Assembly: GCA_019339365.1 (NCBI GenBank)
Contig: CP079859.1
Span: 2,666,001-2,730,000 of the forward strand
Origin: Vibrio neptunius
GTDB lineage: Bacteria; Pseudomonadota; Gammaproteobacteria; Enterobacterales; Vibrionaceae
Reading direction: 5' to 3'
Length of the DNA stretch: 64,000 nt
Shown piece by piece: positions 37,626 through 48,995 of the stretch. Each line of letters opens with the position of its first letter. Position 1 is the first letter of the stretch. The notes beneath the pieces were generated by a model. The model saw only the letters and a program-made list of their open reading frames with translations. It ran no database searches and was not told the origin of the DNA. The translations under genes and the position numbers were made by a program.

Positions 37626-38897
37626 ATGGCGCAATTTATTGACCGACGACTGAACGGGAAGAATAAGAGCGCGGTAAACCGTCAGCGTTTCTTACGTCGT
37701 CATAAAGAACAAATCAAAGAATCTGTCGCAGACGCAGTCAATCGCCGTTCAATCACGAATACAGAAACGGGCGAGGATGTCGCGATTCCTCATAAAGACA
37801 TCAAAGAACCTGTTTTTCACCAAGGGAAAGGGGGATGAAAGAGCGAGTCCACCCAGGTAACGATCAGTTTATTACTGGTGATAAGATCGAACGCCCAAAA
37901 GGCGGAGGCCAAGGCGGCGGATCCGGTGAAGGCGACGCTAGCCCAGATGGCGAAGGCCAAGATGAATTTGTTTTTCAGATTTCAAAAGATGAGTATCTGG
38001 ATATCCTGTTCGAAGACTTAGAGCTGCCGAATTTAGAAAAAAGTCAAATCAACAAAATTACAGAGTGGAAAACTCACCGCGCTGGTTATCAAACCGCAGG
38101 TGTGCCCGCTAATATCGCCATTGTAAAGTCTCTACAGCAATCTCTCGCACGTCGAACAGCGATGACCGCGGGTAAAAAACGTATGTTGAGAGAATTAGAA
38201 GAAGAGCTCGATCAAGTAAAAATGAGTGAGCCAGCTCAGCTACTAGAAGAAAAAAGACTCAAAAAGGAGATTAAGGACCTTAGAAGAAAGATCGACACGG
38301 TTCCCTTCATCGATACCTTCGACTTAAGATTTAAAAACTACGAACGCCGCCCTATTCCATCCAGTCAAGCTGTCATGTTTTGTTTGATGGATGTATCAGG
38401 GTCGATGGATCAAGCAACAAAAGATATCGCCAAGCGTTTCTACGTACTCCTCTACTTATTCTTAACCCGCACTTACGAGAACGTTGATGTGGTATTCATT
38501 CGCCATCACACTCAAGCAAAAGAAGTCGACGAACATGAGTTCTTCTACTCACAAGAAACGGGCGGTACTATCGTTTCAAGCGCTCTAAAACTCATGAAGG
38601 AAATCGTTGAAGATCGCTATCCTGTCGGTGAATGGAATATTTATGCGGCGCAAGCGTCCGACGGCGATAACTGGGCCGATGATTCTCCACGTTGTCGTGA
38701 GTTACTCACCAGAAACCTATTACCCAATTGTCAGTACTACTCCTACATCGAAATCACTCGCCGCTCTCATCAGACCCTATGGCATGAGTACGAGAAGCTG
38801 GAAGATGCCTTTGACAACTTCGCAATGAAAAACATTCGTAGTGTTGAAGACATATTCCCAGTATTCCGAGAGCTATTCAAAAAAAGAAACCGCTTAG
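37626..38897 (+). CDS. yeaH: YeaH/YhbH family protein (DUF444), two frameshifts
   Basis: Restored length about 423 residues: [20 protein letters not shown] at the start, a Gly-rich linker, then [20 protein letters not shown], and a von Willebrand A-like domain with MIDAS motif DVSGSMD. Two homopolymer breaks are seen. At G5 (37830-37834) one G is missing, so FHQGKGG ends early and the rest appears to begin at [10 protein letters not shown]. At A7 (38879-38885) one A is extra; with six A the protein ends FRELFKKETA at a stop at 38895-38897, eleven bases before ycgB. Read literally the frame runs on into ycgB. It is the partner of PrkA in the stress module. Confidence 0.9.
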
Positions 38898-38907
38898 GGA
38901 GGCTGCT

Positions 38908-40446
38908 ATGGCAACGAAAACGAAAAAGGCAACCAAGAAGAAGACGCTGCCAGATGGCCCAGATTGGACATTTGACCTTCTCGAACGTTATCACATTGAA
39001 ATTAAGCGAGTGGCTGAGCTCTATCGTTTAGATACTTATCCAAACCAGATCGAAGTCATTACTTCCGAACAAATGATGGATGCCTACTCAAGCATTGGTA
39101 TGCCAATCAATTACAATCACTGGTCATTTGGCAAAAAGTTTATTCAGACCGAACAAGGCTACAAACACGGTCAAATGGGTTTAGCCTATGAGATCGTTAT
39201 TAATTCCGATCCTTGTATCGCATACCTGATGGAAGAGAATACGGTCACCATGCAGGCATTGGTAATGGCACACGCCTGTTATGGTCACAACTCATTTTTT
39301 AAGGGCAATTATCTATTCCAAACCTGGACCGACGCCAGCTCTATCATTGATTATCTATTGTTTGCCAAAAAATACATTGCGGATTGCGAGCAAAAACATG
39401 GCGTCAAAGAGGTGGAGGAGCTCCTGGATTCCTGCCACGCTTTGATGAACTTTGGCGTAGACCGATATAAACGCCCGGAGAAGATCTCCATCGCAGAAGA
39501 GAAAATGCGTCAGGAGGAACGAGAAGCTTATCTCCAATCCCAAGTGAACGATCTATGGAGAACCGTCCCTAAAGGTAAAGTTGAACAAGAAGAAGCAAAG
39601 GTTCGTTTCCCTTCTGAGCCTCAGGAAAATATTTTATATTTCATTGAAAAGCATGCGCCGCTACTTGAGTCATGGCAACGAGAGATCGTACGTATCGTGC
39701 GCAAAATCAGCCAATACTTCTATCCTCAGAAACAAACTCAGGTAATGAATGAAGGTTGGGCGACATTTTGGCATTACACCATCCTTAACCATCTGTATGA
39801 TGAAGGATTGGTGACCGAACGTTTCATTCTTGAGTTCCTACACAGCCATACAAGCGTTGTCGCACAGCCTGCTTATAACAGTCCTTACTTCAGCGGAATC
39901 AACCCTTATGCACTTGGGTTTGCAATGTTCCGCGATATTCGTAGGATTTGTGAAGAGCCGACGGACGAGGACAAAGAGTGGTTCCCAGAGCTAGCGGGGA
40001 CCGATTGGTTGGAAGCCGTTCATTTTGCGATGAAAAATTTTAAGGATGAAAGCTTCATCAGCCAGTACCTCTCTCCTAAGCTAATGCGGGATTTCAAACT
40101 CTTCGCCATTACTGACGACGACAGGAAAAACTATATCGAAGTCACGGCGATCCACAATGATCTCGGTTACCGGAGCATCAGAGAGAAGCTTGCTGGTCAA
40201 TACAATCTCAGTAGTTTGGAGCCTAATATTCAAGTGTTTAATGTTGATGTGCGAGGTGACCGCTCACTGACTCTTCAATATGTCCCACATGATCGTATTC
40301 CGCTCGATGATAGCTATGACGAAGTGCTGAAGCATCTCTACCGACTATGGGGATTCGACGTCATTTTAGAAGAAGTGAAAGAGTCAGGGCGACGCGAGAT
40401 TCTCGGTACCTGCCCAAAACGCAACGACTACGATGGCAAGATATAG
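38908..40446 (+). CDS. ycgB: SpoVR family protein
   Basis: 512 residues, matching YcgB/Spo[22 protein letters not shown] at the start, [38 protein letters not shown] and [19 protein letters not shown]. The HEGWA-like segment resembles a metalloprotease helix but has Asn-Glu-Gly in place of His-Glu. SpoVR is needed for spore cortex in Bacillus; its role in gammaproteobacteria is less clear, with the PrkA-DUF444-SpoVR set linked to stress. GGGAGG lies seven bases before the ATG. It ends at a terminator. Confidence 0.94.
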   Translation: MATKTKKATKKKTLPDGPDWTFDLLERYHIEIKRVAELYRLDTYPNQIEVITSEQMMDAYSSIGMPINYNHWSFGKKFIQTEQGYKHGQMGLAYEIVINSDPCIAYLMEENTVTMQALVMAHACYGHNSFFKGNYLFQTWTDASSIIDYLLFAKKYIADCEQKHGVKEVEELLDSCHALMNFGVDRYKRPEKISIAEEKMRQEEREAYLQSQVNDLWRTVPKGKVEQEEAKVRFPSEPQENILYFIEKHAPLLESWQREIVRIVRKISQYFYPQKQTQVMNEGWATFWHYTILNHLYDEGLVTERFILEFLHSHTSVVAQPAYNSPYFSGINPYALGFAMFRDIRRICEEPTDEDKEWFPELAGTDWLEAVHFAMKNFKDESFISQYLSPKLMRDFKLFAITDDDRKNYIEVTAIHNDLGYRSIREKLAGQYNLSSLEPNIQVFNVDVRGDRSLTLQYVPHDRIPLDDSYDEVLKHLYRLWGFDVILEEVKESGRREILGTCPKRNDYDGKI

Positions 40447-40447
40447 C

Positions 40448-40477
40448 AATAAAAAGGCCCTAACGGGCCTTTTTATT
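40448..40477. terminator. Bidirectional terminator ycgB / kdsB
   Basis: AATAAAAAGGCCC, TAAC and GGGCCTTTTTATT form a symmetrical hairpin between convergent genes; it overlaps the kdsB stop. Confidence 0.88.
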
Positions 40478-41225
40478 GATGGGCAACGAGCTTTCTCACT
40501 GCTTCTAAGTCTTCTGGTGTATCAACGCCAGCAGGTGGAACTTGCTCCGCCACCTCAACATGAATTTTTTCACCATACCACAGCACTCGAAGTTGCTCTA
40601 ATCTTTCGATTTTCTCTAAGACCGTTGGCGCCCAGTTTATATAAGTATTTACAAATCCAGCACGATAAGCATAGATACCGATGTGACGCATCAGTGGTTG
40701 GGCAATCACTTTACCGCCATTGGCAAAATGGTCTCGATCCCAAGGGATAGTCGCTCGACTAAAGTACATCGCATAACCGTCTTTATCTGTCAGCACTTTA
40801 ACCGCGTTCGGGTTGAACACCTCGTCTTCATGGGATATTTCAACCGCTAGCGTTGCCATAGGAGCTTGGCTATTCGCTAGATTATTTGCGACCTGCGTAA
40901 TAATCGCAGGCGGGATCAGTGGCTCATCGCCCTGCACATTAACGATCACATGATCTTCAGGAATGCCCATGAGTTCGACAACTTCCGCTAAGCGTTCTGT
41001 ACCAGAATCATGGTCAGCAGAGGTCATACAAACCTCGCCACCGAACTTCTTGACGGCATTCACAACACGCTCATCATCGGTTGCGACAATCACTTTCTCT
41101 GCGCCTGCCTGCAATGATTGTTCGTAGACCCATTGAATCATTGGTTTACCACTGATGTCGGCGAGTGGCTTACCCGGCAAACGTGTCGACTGATAGCGTG
41201 CAGGTATAACGACGGTAAAGGCCAT
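40473..41225 (-). CDS. kdsB: 3-deoxy-manno-octulosonate cytidylyltransferase
   Basis: 250 residues. KdsB makes CMP-KDO for the lipopolysaccharide inner core. The nucleotide-binding start [17 protein letters not shown] and later [12 protein letters not shown] and IYAYRAGFV are typical. It is the last gene of the comEC-msbA-lpxK-ycaR-kdsB run; its ATG overlaps the ycaR stop by one base (TAATG). Cytosolic. Confidence 0.97.
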   Translation of the reverse strand: MAFTVVIPARYQSTRLPGKPLADISGKPMIQWVYEQSLQAGAEKVIVATDDERVVNAVKKFGGEVCMTSADHDSGTERLAEVVELMGIPEDHVIVNVQGDEPLIPPAIITQVANNLANSQAPMATLAVEISHEDEVFNPNAVKVLTDKDGYAMYFSRATIPWDRDHFANGGKVIAQPLMRHIGIYAYRAGFVNTYINWAPTVLEKIERLEQLRVLWYGEKIHVEVAEQVPPAGVDTPEDLEAVRKLVAHQ

Positions 41226-41404
41226 TATCGTCCCTCTTCCATACTCATGTGGCGCGCTTCAGGCTCGAGGAGAACCGGAATGCCCTCTTTAATCGGGTAG
41301 GCGAGACGATCCAACTTACAGATCAGCTCTTGTTTATCTTTATCGAAGGTAAGCTTACCTTTACATACTGGGCAAGCGACAATCTCAAGCAGTCGGTGGT
41401 CCAT
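41225..41404 (-). CDS. ycaR: Trm112/YcaR family small zinc-ribbon-like protein
   Basis: 59 residues, starting [18 protein letters not shown]. Cysteines C11, C14 and C29 are present (CPVC, ELICKLD), as in Escherichia coli YcaR, which sits in the same place between lpxK and kds[16 protein letters not shown] is the family's conserved end. Its ATG overlaps the lpxK 3' end by 20 bases and its stop overlaps the kdsB start, so translation is probably coupled. The molecular role is unknown; Trm112 proteins bind and stabilise methyltransferases in other organisms. Confidence 0.92.
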   Translation of the reverse strand: MDHRLLEIVACPVCKGKLTFDKDKQELICKLDRLAYPIKEGIPVLLEPEARHMSMEEGR

Positions 41405-42392
41405 ATTTTTCTTTAACCTCTTTAATCTTACTTAAAATGCGCGTCTCATCTTCGGGACTAAAGCTAGCAGTTACTGGTAAGTACCACCAATTTTCTTCTG
41501 CATAACTCGCACATTTTACTGCATCTTTTTCTGTCATAATCAGATGTTGTCCACGGCTAGCCAAGGTTTGCAACTCTGACGGTTCAAAGTCTTTATGATC
41601 GGGAAAACCTTGAGTGACGACTGTTCTCGCGCCAAGTTTTTCCAATGTCTGAAAAAACCTTGGTGGATGACCAATACCCGCCATCGCCACCAGCTGGTCA
41701 AGTTCACTGACTGGAGTTTTGTCTCTGGTTTTTAGATTCACTGCCAAGCTAGGTGTCAAAGTCATAGCCGCTTCATTCTCGTGAGCTCGTCCACCGTTAG
41801 TAATGATGAAATCGACCTCGTTCAACCGACTGGTCGCCTCACGTAAGGGCCCAAGTGGTATCAATTGTTTACTACCAAAGCGACGGTTACCGTCCACCAC
41901 GACGATTTCAATGTCTCTTTGGAGTGCATAGTGCTGTAGGCCGTCATCGGTAATAACAATGTCAACGCCAAGAGGTAACAAGGCTTTGACAGCATCACTG
42001 CGTACCGGAGACACCGAAACGGGTGCTTGTGTACGTTTGAAAATCAACTTGGGCTCATCACCACAATGCTTGGTCGGTGTGTGTTCTTCAACAATGAGTG
42101 GATAGCTCGGCGCTTTGGCACCATATCCACGAGACACCACACCTGGCTTGTACCCCAAGGATTGTAGTTGCTCCACCAGCCAAATGACGACAGGAGTCTT
42201 TCCATTGCCGCCCGCCGTAATATTTCCGACCACAATAACGGGGACAGGTGCCTGGTAACTGGCTTTGCTACCAGACATGAATGCTCGCCGTCTTGAACGA
42301 CTGATCATTCCAAACGCCAAACTAAGCGGCCAAAGTAATGGCCACAGAGCATAGCGTAGAGGATGATTTTCAAACCAGATTTTTTCAATCAC
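41385..42392 (-). CDS. lpxK: Tetraacyldisaccharide 4'-kinase
   Basis: 335 residues. LpxK phosphorylates the lipid A disaccharide at the inner membrane. An N-terminal hydrophobic stretch ([18 protein letters not shown]) anchors it; the P-loop is [13 protein letters not shown], and [12 protein letters not shown] and [10 protein letters not shown] are family motifs. It starts three bases after msbA, so the two are cotranscribed, as in Escherichia coli. Confidence 0.96.
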   Translation of the reverse strand: MIEKIWFENHPLRYALWPLLWPLSLAFGMISRSRRRAFMSGSKASYQAPVPVIVVGNITAGGNGKTPVVIWLVEQLQSLGYKPGVVSRGYGAKAPSYPLIVEEHTPTKHCGDEPKLIFKRTQAPVSVSPVRSDAVKALLPLGVDIVITDDGLQHYALQRDIEIVVVDGNRRFGSKQLIPLGPLREATSRLNEVDFIITNGGRAHENEAAMTLTPSLAVNLKTRDKTPVSELDQLVAMAGIGHPPRFFQTLEKLGARTVVTQGFPDHKDFEPSELQTLASRGQHLIMTEKDAVKCASYAEENWWYLPVTASFSPEDETRILSKIKEVKEKYGPPTA

Positions 42393-42395
42393 AGC

Positions 42396-44144
42396 TTAAG
42401 CACCAAACTGTATTCGGTGCAATTGTGCATAGGCACCATTTTTCTCAATCAAAGTGCTGTGGTCCCCACGCTCAACGATTTCACCTTCATCAACCACCAA
42501 AATTTCATCGGCGCTTTCAATCGTCGATAGCCTGTGCGCAATAACGAGTACCGTTTTATTTTTCTGCAACTCATCCAACGCAGATTGAATCGCTTTTTCA
42601 GATTCGGTATCGAGCGCAGACGTTGCCTCATCCAGAATCAAAACTGGCGCGTCTCGCAGTAAAGCGCGGGCAATGGCGATTCGTTGGCGCTGACCTCCAG
42701 ATAAGCTGGTACCATTTTCGCCAATAACAGTATCCAGACCTTGATCCATGTTGTCGATAAAGTCCATCGCATAAGCCAACCGAGCGGCTTCTTCAATCTG
42801 CTCTCGGCTGTATTCATCCGTAGCGGCATAGGCGATATTGTTGGCAATAGTATCGTTGAATAAGTGGACATTTTGCGACACCAACGCGAAATGACTGCGA
42901 AGATTGGTCAGTTTGTAGTCACGTACATCGTGTCCATCAAGCTCGATGCTGCCTGAATCAACGTCGTAGAATCGGGTAAATAGATTGGCAATGGTACTTT
43001 TACCCGAACCCGAACGACCGACAAGCGCAACTGTCTTCCCTCTAGGTATATCAAAGCTGACATTACGCAGCGCTGGTGATTCTTTATCTTGATAGGTAAA
43101 TGTGACGTCTTTAACGACAACGTCACCCCGAACAGCCTTCGCTTCGTACTTACCGTTATCTTGCTCGGTTTCTAGGTCCATTAGCGCAAACAAAGTCTGA
43201 CTTGCCGCCATACCACGCTGAAACTCAGACGTAACGTTAGTCAGCGCTTTCAATGGACGTAATAGGCCAAACATCGCAGAGAACACAACAGTAAAGGTAC
43301 CGGGCGTTAAATGTTCTTTGATTGAGTCCACACTCGCCAAGAACAGGACCACAACTAAAGCGATAGAAGCGATGATCTGAATCACTGGGTTAGCAATAGC
43401 TTGTGCAGCGACTAACTTCATCGACTGCTGACGCATCTGGTTGCTCACGTGATCAAAACGCTGACGTTCAACGTTCTGACCGCCATAGCTTAGTACGACT
43501 TTGTGCCCTTTTAGCATTTGCTCAGCAGAGGCAGTCACATGCCCCATAGTATCCTGCATACTCTTAGAGATCTTGCGGAAACGCTTCGACACAACCCCAA
43601 TTGCCCAAGCCACTAAAGGTGCTACGATGAAAAGGACTAATGAAAGCTGCCAACTGTGCCAGAACATCAGAACGAGTAGACCAATAATACTTGCGCCTTC
43701 GCGTACAATACTCACCAATGCGCGACTGGTCGCACCCGCTACCTGTTCCGAATCGTAAGTAATCCTAGACAGCAACCCACCTGTGGATTCTTTATCAAAA
43801 TAGGACACTGGCATGTGCATGAATTGGCTAAAAATACGTCGACGCATCAGCATCACAACGTTACCTGACACCCAACTCAAACAATAGGAAGAAACAAACC
43901 CACTCAACCCTCTAACAACCATCATGCCAAATACAATGAAAGGTAAAACGCGAAGAAAATTAGATTCGCTATCCCCAAAGCCTTCATCAAGCAAAGGTTT
44001 GAGTAACGACACCATGTATGTATCGGCAACCGCATTAATAATGAGAGCAACGACGGCAACAGCGAGACCCGCTTTGTAAAGACGAACATAGGTCCAGAGA
44101 CGCTTGAAAGTCTGCAAGGTTGTTTCATCTTGATTAAGAGACAT
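42396..44144 (-). CDS. msbA: Lipid A export ATP-binding/permease protein MsbA
   Basis: 582 residues: six transmembrane helices (about 20-320) and an ABC ATPase domain with Walker [11 protein letters not shown]-loop [10 protein letters not shown], signature SLSGGQRQR, and Walker [12 protein letters not shown]. MsbA flips core-lipid A across the inner membrane and is essential in most Gram-negative bacteria. It lies 31 bases after the end of comEC and directly before lpxK. Confidence 0.97.
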   Translation of the reverse strand: MSLNQDETTLQTFKRLWTYVRLYKAGLAVAVVALIINAVADTYMVSLLKPLLDEGFGDSESNFLRVLPFIVFGMMVVRGLSGFVSSYCLSWVSGNVVMLMRRRIFSQFMHMPVSYFDKESTGGLLSRITYDSEQVAGATSRALVSIVREGASIIGLLVLMFWHSWQLSLVLFIVAPLVAWAIGVVSKRFRKISKSMQDTMGHVTASAEQMLKGHKVVLSYGGQNVERQRFDHVSNQMRQQSMKLVAAQAIANPVIQIIASIALVVVLFLASVDSIKEHLTPGTFTVVFSAMFGLLRPLKALTNVTSEFQRGMAASQTLFALMDLETEQDNGKYEAKAVRGDVVVKDVTFTYQDKESPALRNVSFDIPRGKTVALVGRSGSGKSTIANLFTRFYDVDSGSIELDGHDVRDYKLTNLRSHFALVSQNVHLFNDTIANNIAYAATDEYSREQIEEAARLAYAMDFIDNMDQGLDTVIGENGTSLSGGQRQRIAIARALLRDAPVLILDEATSALDTESEKAIQSALDELQKNKTVLVIAHRLSTIESADEILVVDEGEIVERGDHSTLIEKNGAYAQLHRIQFGA

Positions 44145-44175
44145 AGAACTGCTTATTTTTCTTACAATAATCGTA

Positions 44176-46412
44176 CTATTCTACTCCCTTCCGTAGCATC
44201 TGCCTATACCAAGCCAGCCCTTTCCACTCTCTCATGGCATCAATTTTCCAATGGTTTGCGTAGAAACTGACACTAACTTGACCGTCTGCTCCCGTATCAA
44301 ACCATTGCACGCCTCGACCTGTATAACGTGTCACCACATTGGGATCAGGCAATCGCCACTTCCCATTTAATGCCGATGAGGCGATGGCAACCTTAGGGCT
44401 AACCACTTCAATAAACCTAGGTGTCGATGACGTTTTACTACCGTGATGTGGAACAATCAAAATGTCACTGCGAAGAGCTTTGGGTTCCCTTACAAGAAGC
44501 CATTCAACAATCGCCTCAATATCTCCAGGCAACAAAATCGATTGCTTGTATTCCGGATGTGACACTCTCACTACACACGAATGAGGATTGTAAGCCCGGC
44601 GTACCGATTCAACTGGCCACAAAAATTCTAATGTTAACTGGCCCCACGTGAGGATATTTCCTTTTGAACACATTTGAGCTCGAGTCAGTTTTTGGCTAGC
44701 CATTAGACGTTCTGGTTGCCAGTCACGCAATAACATCTCTAGGCCACCTGCGTGGTCACCATCGGTATGAGATATCACTAGCATGTCTAGCTTACCCACA
44801 CCGTGATACCGAAGAAAAGGCGTCATCACCTGGGCAGCAATGCTCCCCCCTGCCAGGCTATTCCAGTATCATAGATGAAAGCTTGTGAACCTTGCTTTAC
44901 GATAATGGCCAGGCCATGACCTACATCTAAAACAAAGACCTGCCATAAGGGCTTGTCTTTCCAATCAACGAAGAACACTAGCGCACACAATACAAATAGG
45001 GCGTTCCCGTGGCGGCTAAGCACAGTAGAGGACAACAGCAACAACAGCCCCGCGACGGAAAAGATGACTAGGGAGTGGCTTAATGGAAGCCAACTACTGC
45101 CAGCAAAAGGCAGTACATAAATCACGGGGGCGATAGTGATATCAACCCAATGCCAAAGTACTGATACACTCAACATAGTATCTACCACCAATGCCAATAA
45201 ACTTAACGGCACAACGACAAAGCTAAACCAAGGTACAAAAATAAGGTTGTATACAAAATTGGCGACACTCAGGCCCTGAAATACTATGGCGACTATCGGT
45301 GTCATCCCGATAACCAGAGCCAGTTGCAGTTTAAGGACATTTACCCAAGCTGACGATGACCGACTTTGCAATGAAGAAAACATCAAAATGATCGCAACAG
45401 CCCACATAGATAGCCAAAGACCTGAAGAAGCGGCAGTAAACGGATCCAACAGTAAAAGCCAAGATAGAATAAGAAGCCATTTATAGCTTGCAGGGAGGTG
45501 TTTAAAAGAGATCGTCAACAACGCGGCTAGGCAACATGTCCACAATGCTCGTTGAGTCGGGACAGAAAACCCAGCTAACCAAGCGTAGCAACAAGCGCAT
45601 ATTATCGCGATAACGAACGGAACGGTAAATGCGTTAGGGAAAAGCCTGAGGAGTAGTTTTCCTAGGCACCAACCAAGAAAAAAAACAATGCCAATATGCA
45701 GACCTGATATCGCGATAAGATGACTCAGGCCACTCGCTTTGAGCTGCTCTTTCCGTTCGAGTGATAGGCTATCTCGTACGCCAAATGTCAGTGCTAAAAT
45801 CAAACCTTTACTCGGCAGAGACTCCACGGATTTAGACACTTGCTGGTACAACTCGTAGCGCATAGAACCAGAATGACGAACCCAGTAGGGTGTTTTGATT
45901 GCCACGCTAGCTCTACCGACTACACGCCGCTGAAGTGCGTACTTTTCAACATCAAAGCCCACATCATTGAGCACCCCCACAATAGGCTTAAGCCTGACTC
46001 TCGCCCCAACCTGATCTCCGGGAGAAAGCAAAATAGGAGAGACAAGCCATAGTCGCGGCCGGGTAAAAGTGGGCAATTCTTCACCATTGATTGATCTCAC
46101 CACGGCTTCACCTTGAAACCCGTGACTTATTTGCTTAAAAAAGCTGTCAACCTCAGCATTTATGGTAATATCCTGACCTGCTTGGAAAAGCATTGCCCGC
46201 TGATGGCGTAAAAGGTGACTGTGTATGACGATTATCAGGCATGCGAACACAGGACCAACACACCACCTTAGCGATTTTGACCTTATACTGAGTATCAAGG
46301 CCAATAAACAGGGAAACAACCACTCCCATGATGGCATGTACCACCAGAACTGAGCGGTTGATATAAGGAATGAGAACGAGATAAGCGTCCAGTAATTTAA
46401 GTAGAGAGTCAT
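44176..46412 (-). CDS. comEC: DNA internalisation protein ComEC/Rec2, frameshifted
   Basis: Restored length about 745 residues. The N-terminal OB-like region is followed by the membrane Competence domain ([20 protein letters not shown] is typical) and a C-terminal metallo-beta-lactamase domain ([11 protein letters not shown], then [10 protein letters not shown] and VPHHGS). ComEC is the inner-membrane channel for single-stranded DNA uptake in transformation. The frame breaks at a C6 run (44845-44850): adding one C joins AWQGG to [15 protein letters not shown]. If the break were real, the domain that carries HxDGDH would be lost. The gene is first in an operon with msbA and diverges from a DUF2062 gene eight bases away. 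Confidence 0.92.
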
Positions 46413-46420
46413 ATTTCCCT

Positions 46421-46951
46421 ATGCCAAGAAAATTCATCAAACGCTTTATGCCTGACCATGAAGTAATAAAGCGTCAGAAAGCACTCAAAGTTTTTGGCAA
46501 CGTGCTATACAACCCCAATCTATGGTGTCTCAACCGCCGTTCCGCGTCTGGGGCATTTGCTGTTGGCCTGTTCATGGCTTTCGTCCCGTTACCCAGCCAA
46601 ATGATCATGTCTGCTGGCTTAGCCATTCTTTGCGGCGTTAATCTCCCTCTGTCGGTAGCTTTAGTTTGGGTAAGTAATCCTATCACTATGCCAGTGCTGT
46701 TCTATTTTGCGTATAAAGTAGGGGCTTGGGTTATGCACATTCCTCCTCAACCCTTTCATTTTGAGTTGTCATGGGAATTTATTCTTCATCAAATGAGCAC
46801 TATAGGCCCTCCCTTTCTACTTGGCTGCATGATTTGCGGCCTGGTATCTGCCATTGCCGGCTATTTTGGAATCAAAGCTTTATGGAGATATTCGGTTGTC
46901 CGCAGTTGGCAACAACGAAAAATTAGATTAGGCGGATTACTTAAAAAGTAA
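46421..46951 (+). CDS. DUF2062 domain membrane protein
   Basis: 176 residues. A basic N-terminus (MPRKFIKRFMPDHEVIKRQK) is followed by NPNLWCLNRRSASGAFAVGLFMAFVPLPSQM, a hallmark of DUF2062, and by VALVWVSNPITMPVLFYFAY. Three or four transmembrane segments are seen. The function is unknown. It is commonly adjacent to comEC in vibrios and diverges from it; the start regions are only eight bases apart, so regulatory sequences must overlap the genes. No strong ribosome site is seen. Confidence 0.88.
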   Translation: MPRKFIKRFMPDHEVIKRQKALKVFGNVLYNPNLWCLNRRSASGAFAVGLFMAFVPLPSQMIMSAGLAILCGVNLPLSVALVWVSNPITMPVLFYFAYKVGAWVMHIPPQPFHFELSWEFILHQMSTIGPPFLLGCMICGLVSAIAGYFGIKALWRYSVVRSWQQRKIRLGGLLKK

Positions 46952-47017
46952 ATGTTGCGTGAATAAGATTTCGGGAAGACTGACTAGGCTGTGTAACTGT
47001 CATGTCGACTCATAGTG

Positions 47018-47044
47018 AAAAAGGACCGAAACGGTCCTTTTTTA
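47018..47044. terminator. Bidirectional terminator DUF2062 / lolE
   Basis: AAAAAGGACCG (47018-47028), AAA and CGGTCCTTTTTT form a hairpin between convergent genes. Confidence 0.88.
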
Positions 47045-47062
47045 TTGAATATTTAAACACTT

Positions 47063-48307
47063 TTATTTCGCGCTGAGTACAGTGGCAGGATTGAGTTTAC
47101 TCGCTCGCGATGCAGGATACCAAGTAGCTAATAAGCTTAATATGATCGCCGTTCCCGAGACCAATGCAACATCGGAAAGATTAATCTGCGAAGGAAGGAA
47201 ATCAACAAAGTAAATATCCCCTGATAAAAACTGATGACCAATTAAACTCTCTAGTCCTTTGATGAGCTGAGTAAGGTTTGCAGCAATCAAAACCCCTACA
47301 ACACTACCCACAACACTGCCCAATACACCTGAAAAAACGCCTTGCCAGACAAAAATCCGTCGAATAAGTCGATCGGTTCCCCCCATCGTCCTCAGTATGG
47401 CAATTTCCGATGCACGATCTTTCACTGCCATCATCAACGTCGATACAATATTGAAGCTAGCAACACCAATCACCAGCACCATCACCAAATACATAATTGT
47501 TCTGACGAGCTGTATATCTCGATACAAGAAACCATAATTTTGCTGCCAACTGCGTAAATAGACATACACATTGAGTGTATTGCCAGCTTCTCGCACAATT
47601 TGTGTCGCATTCAAAACATCAGAGACTCTCAACGATACACCTGTCACAGCTTCGCCTAACTTTGCGTATTGCTGAGCATCTTTCAGAGGAACCAAAGCAA
47701 GGTTATGGTCAATCTGTCCATTGAGCTTCAACAGGCCAGCAACTCTAACACGAACACGTTTAGGTGCCTGAACCTTCGTCGTCGACCCCGCCGTTGGGAT
47801 CATCAGGGTGATATAATCCCCTTTAGACACGCCTAATACCTCTGCAACCCCTTGACCTAAGATGGCCTGCTGTTTACCAGCTTTGAACTGCTTCCACACA
47901 TCTGCATCAATGTATTGGCTCATATTGGAGACCGTTGACTCTTGCTTGGGCTCAATACCCCGGATTTCCAACGCTTTAAGCTGCGAACCTTTCTCCGCTA
48001 ACGCTGTCATCTTTACATATGGGGCTGCCGCTTCCACTTGTGGGTGCTTTTCAGCTTGCTCAACGACAGACTGCCAATCCTCCAGTGGTCCACGAACGCC
48101 TTCAAACTCACCATGAGCAACCACTGACAGAACACGATCTTTGAGTTCACGTTCGAATCCATTCATTGCCGACAGGCCAATGATGATCACCGCCACTCCG
48201 ACTGCAATACCAATCGTGGAAGACAGTGCGATGAACGACACCATTTTATTGCGCTGCTTAGCACGGCTAAAACGGCCACCAATAAATAGGGAGAGTGAAG
48301 AGAACAA
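47063..48307 (-). CDS. lolE: Lipoprotein-releasing system permease LolE
   Basis: 414 residues from a TTG start. GGAGG lies six bases upstream of TTG at 48307, and the resulting N-terminus, M-FSSLSLFIGGRFSRAK, fits the family; a TTG at 48322 would lie inside the ribosome site. It has four transmembrane helices with a large periplasmic loop, conserved STIGIAVGVAVIIIGLSAMNG and ASFNIVSTLMMAVKD, ending LNPATVLSAK. LolE with LolC and LolD extracts lipoproteins from the inner membrane to LolA. The start is one base after the lolD stop. Confidence 0.95.
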   Translation of the reverse strand: MFSSLSLFIGGRFSRAKQRNKMVSFIALSSTIGIAVGVAVIIIGLSAMNGFERELKDRVLSVVAHGEFEGVRGPLEDWQSVVEQAEKHPQVEAAAPYVKMTALAEKGSQLKALEIRGIEPKQESTVSNMSQYIDADVWKQFKAGKQQAILGQGVAEVLGVSKGDYITLMIPTAGSTTKVQAPKRVRVRVAGLLKLNGQIDHNLALVPLKDAQQYAKLGEAVTGVSLRVSDVLNATQIVREAGNTLNVYVYLRSWQQNYGFLYRDIQLVRTIMYLVMVLVIGVASFNIVSTLMMAVKDRASEIAILRTMGGTDRLIRRIFVWQGVFSGVLGSVVGSVVGVLIAANLTQLIKGLESLIGHQFLSGDIYFVDFLPSQINLSDVALVSGTAIILSLLATWYPASRASKLNPATVLSAK

Positions 48308-48308
48308 A

Positions 48309-48995
48309 TTACGCCTCCTCAACGTTTAACAACAAACCATCTTGCATATGCAGTTGGCGATCCATTTTGCTCGCCAATTCTCCATCGTGCGTAACCACTA
48401 AAAACGCGGTTCCATACTGTTCATTGAGCTCGCGCATCAAGTCGTAGATGGCCAATGCAGTCTTATGGTCTAAGTTGCCGGTTGGCTCATCGGCTAGCAC
48501 TAAGTCTGGGTTGTTAACCAATGCGCGGGCAATAGCCACACGTTGACGTTCACCACCAGACAGCTCAGATGGACGATGATCAATACGATGACTCAAGCCA
48601 ACTTTGTCCAGAAGCGCTTTTGCTGCTTCTTTCGCCTTGCCGACTTTAATTCCACCAATAAGTAGCGGCATGGCAACGTTCTCTAAGGCACTGAAGTCTG
48701 CCAAAAGGTGATGAAACTGATAAACAAAACCCAGATGTTGGTTGCGAAGCTTAGCTTGTTTATTCGAACTCAGATCAGAGAGATGTTGGCCAAGGAAAGT
48801 TACTTCACCCTGCGTGGTATCATCTAACGCTCCTAAAATATGGAGCAAAGTGCTCTTTCCTGATCCTGAAGAACCAATAATCGATACCAACTCTCCTTTT
48901 TTCAGTTCGAAACTCACCCCTTTAAGTACTTGAGTATCAAGAGAACCCTCGCGGTATGTTTTACATATATTATGACATTGAAGCAGGTTACTCAT
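48309..48995 (-). CDS. lolD: Lipoprotein-releasing system ATP-binding protein LolD
   Basis: 228 residues: Walker [10 protein letters not shown], signature ELSGGERQR, Walker [13 protein letters not shown]. The segment [27 protein letters not shown] is the LolD-specific helix region. LolD powers LolCE. Its start overlaps the lolC 3' end by eight bases, so translation is probably coupled. Confidence 0.97.
   Translation of the reverse strand: MSNLLQCHNICKTYREGSLDTQVLKGVSFELKKGELVSIIGSSGSGKSTLLHILGALDDTTQGEVTFLGQHLSDLSSNKQAKLRNQHLGFVYQFHHLLADFSALENVAMPLLIGGIKVGKAKEAAKALLDKVGLSHRIDHRPSELSGGERQRVAIARALVNNPDLVLADEPTGNLDHKTALAIYDLMRELNEQYGTAFLVVTHDGELASKMDRQLHMQDGLLLNVEEA

Noticed and set aside
37896..37955. 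Gly-rich repeat as a mobile or phase-variable element
   Set aside because: YeaH proteins carry a Gly-rich linker at this place.
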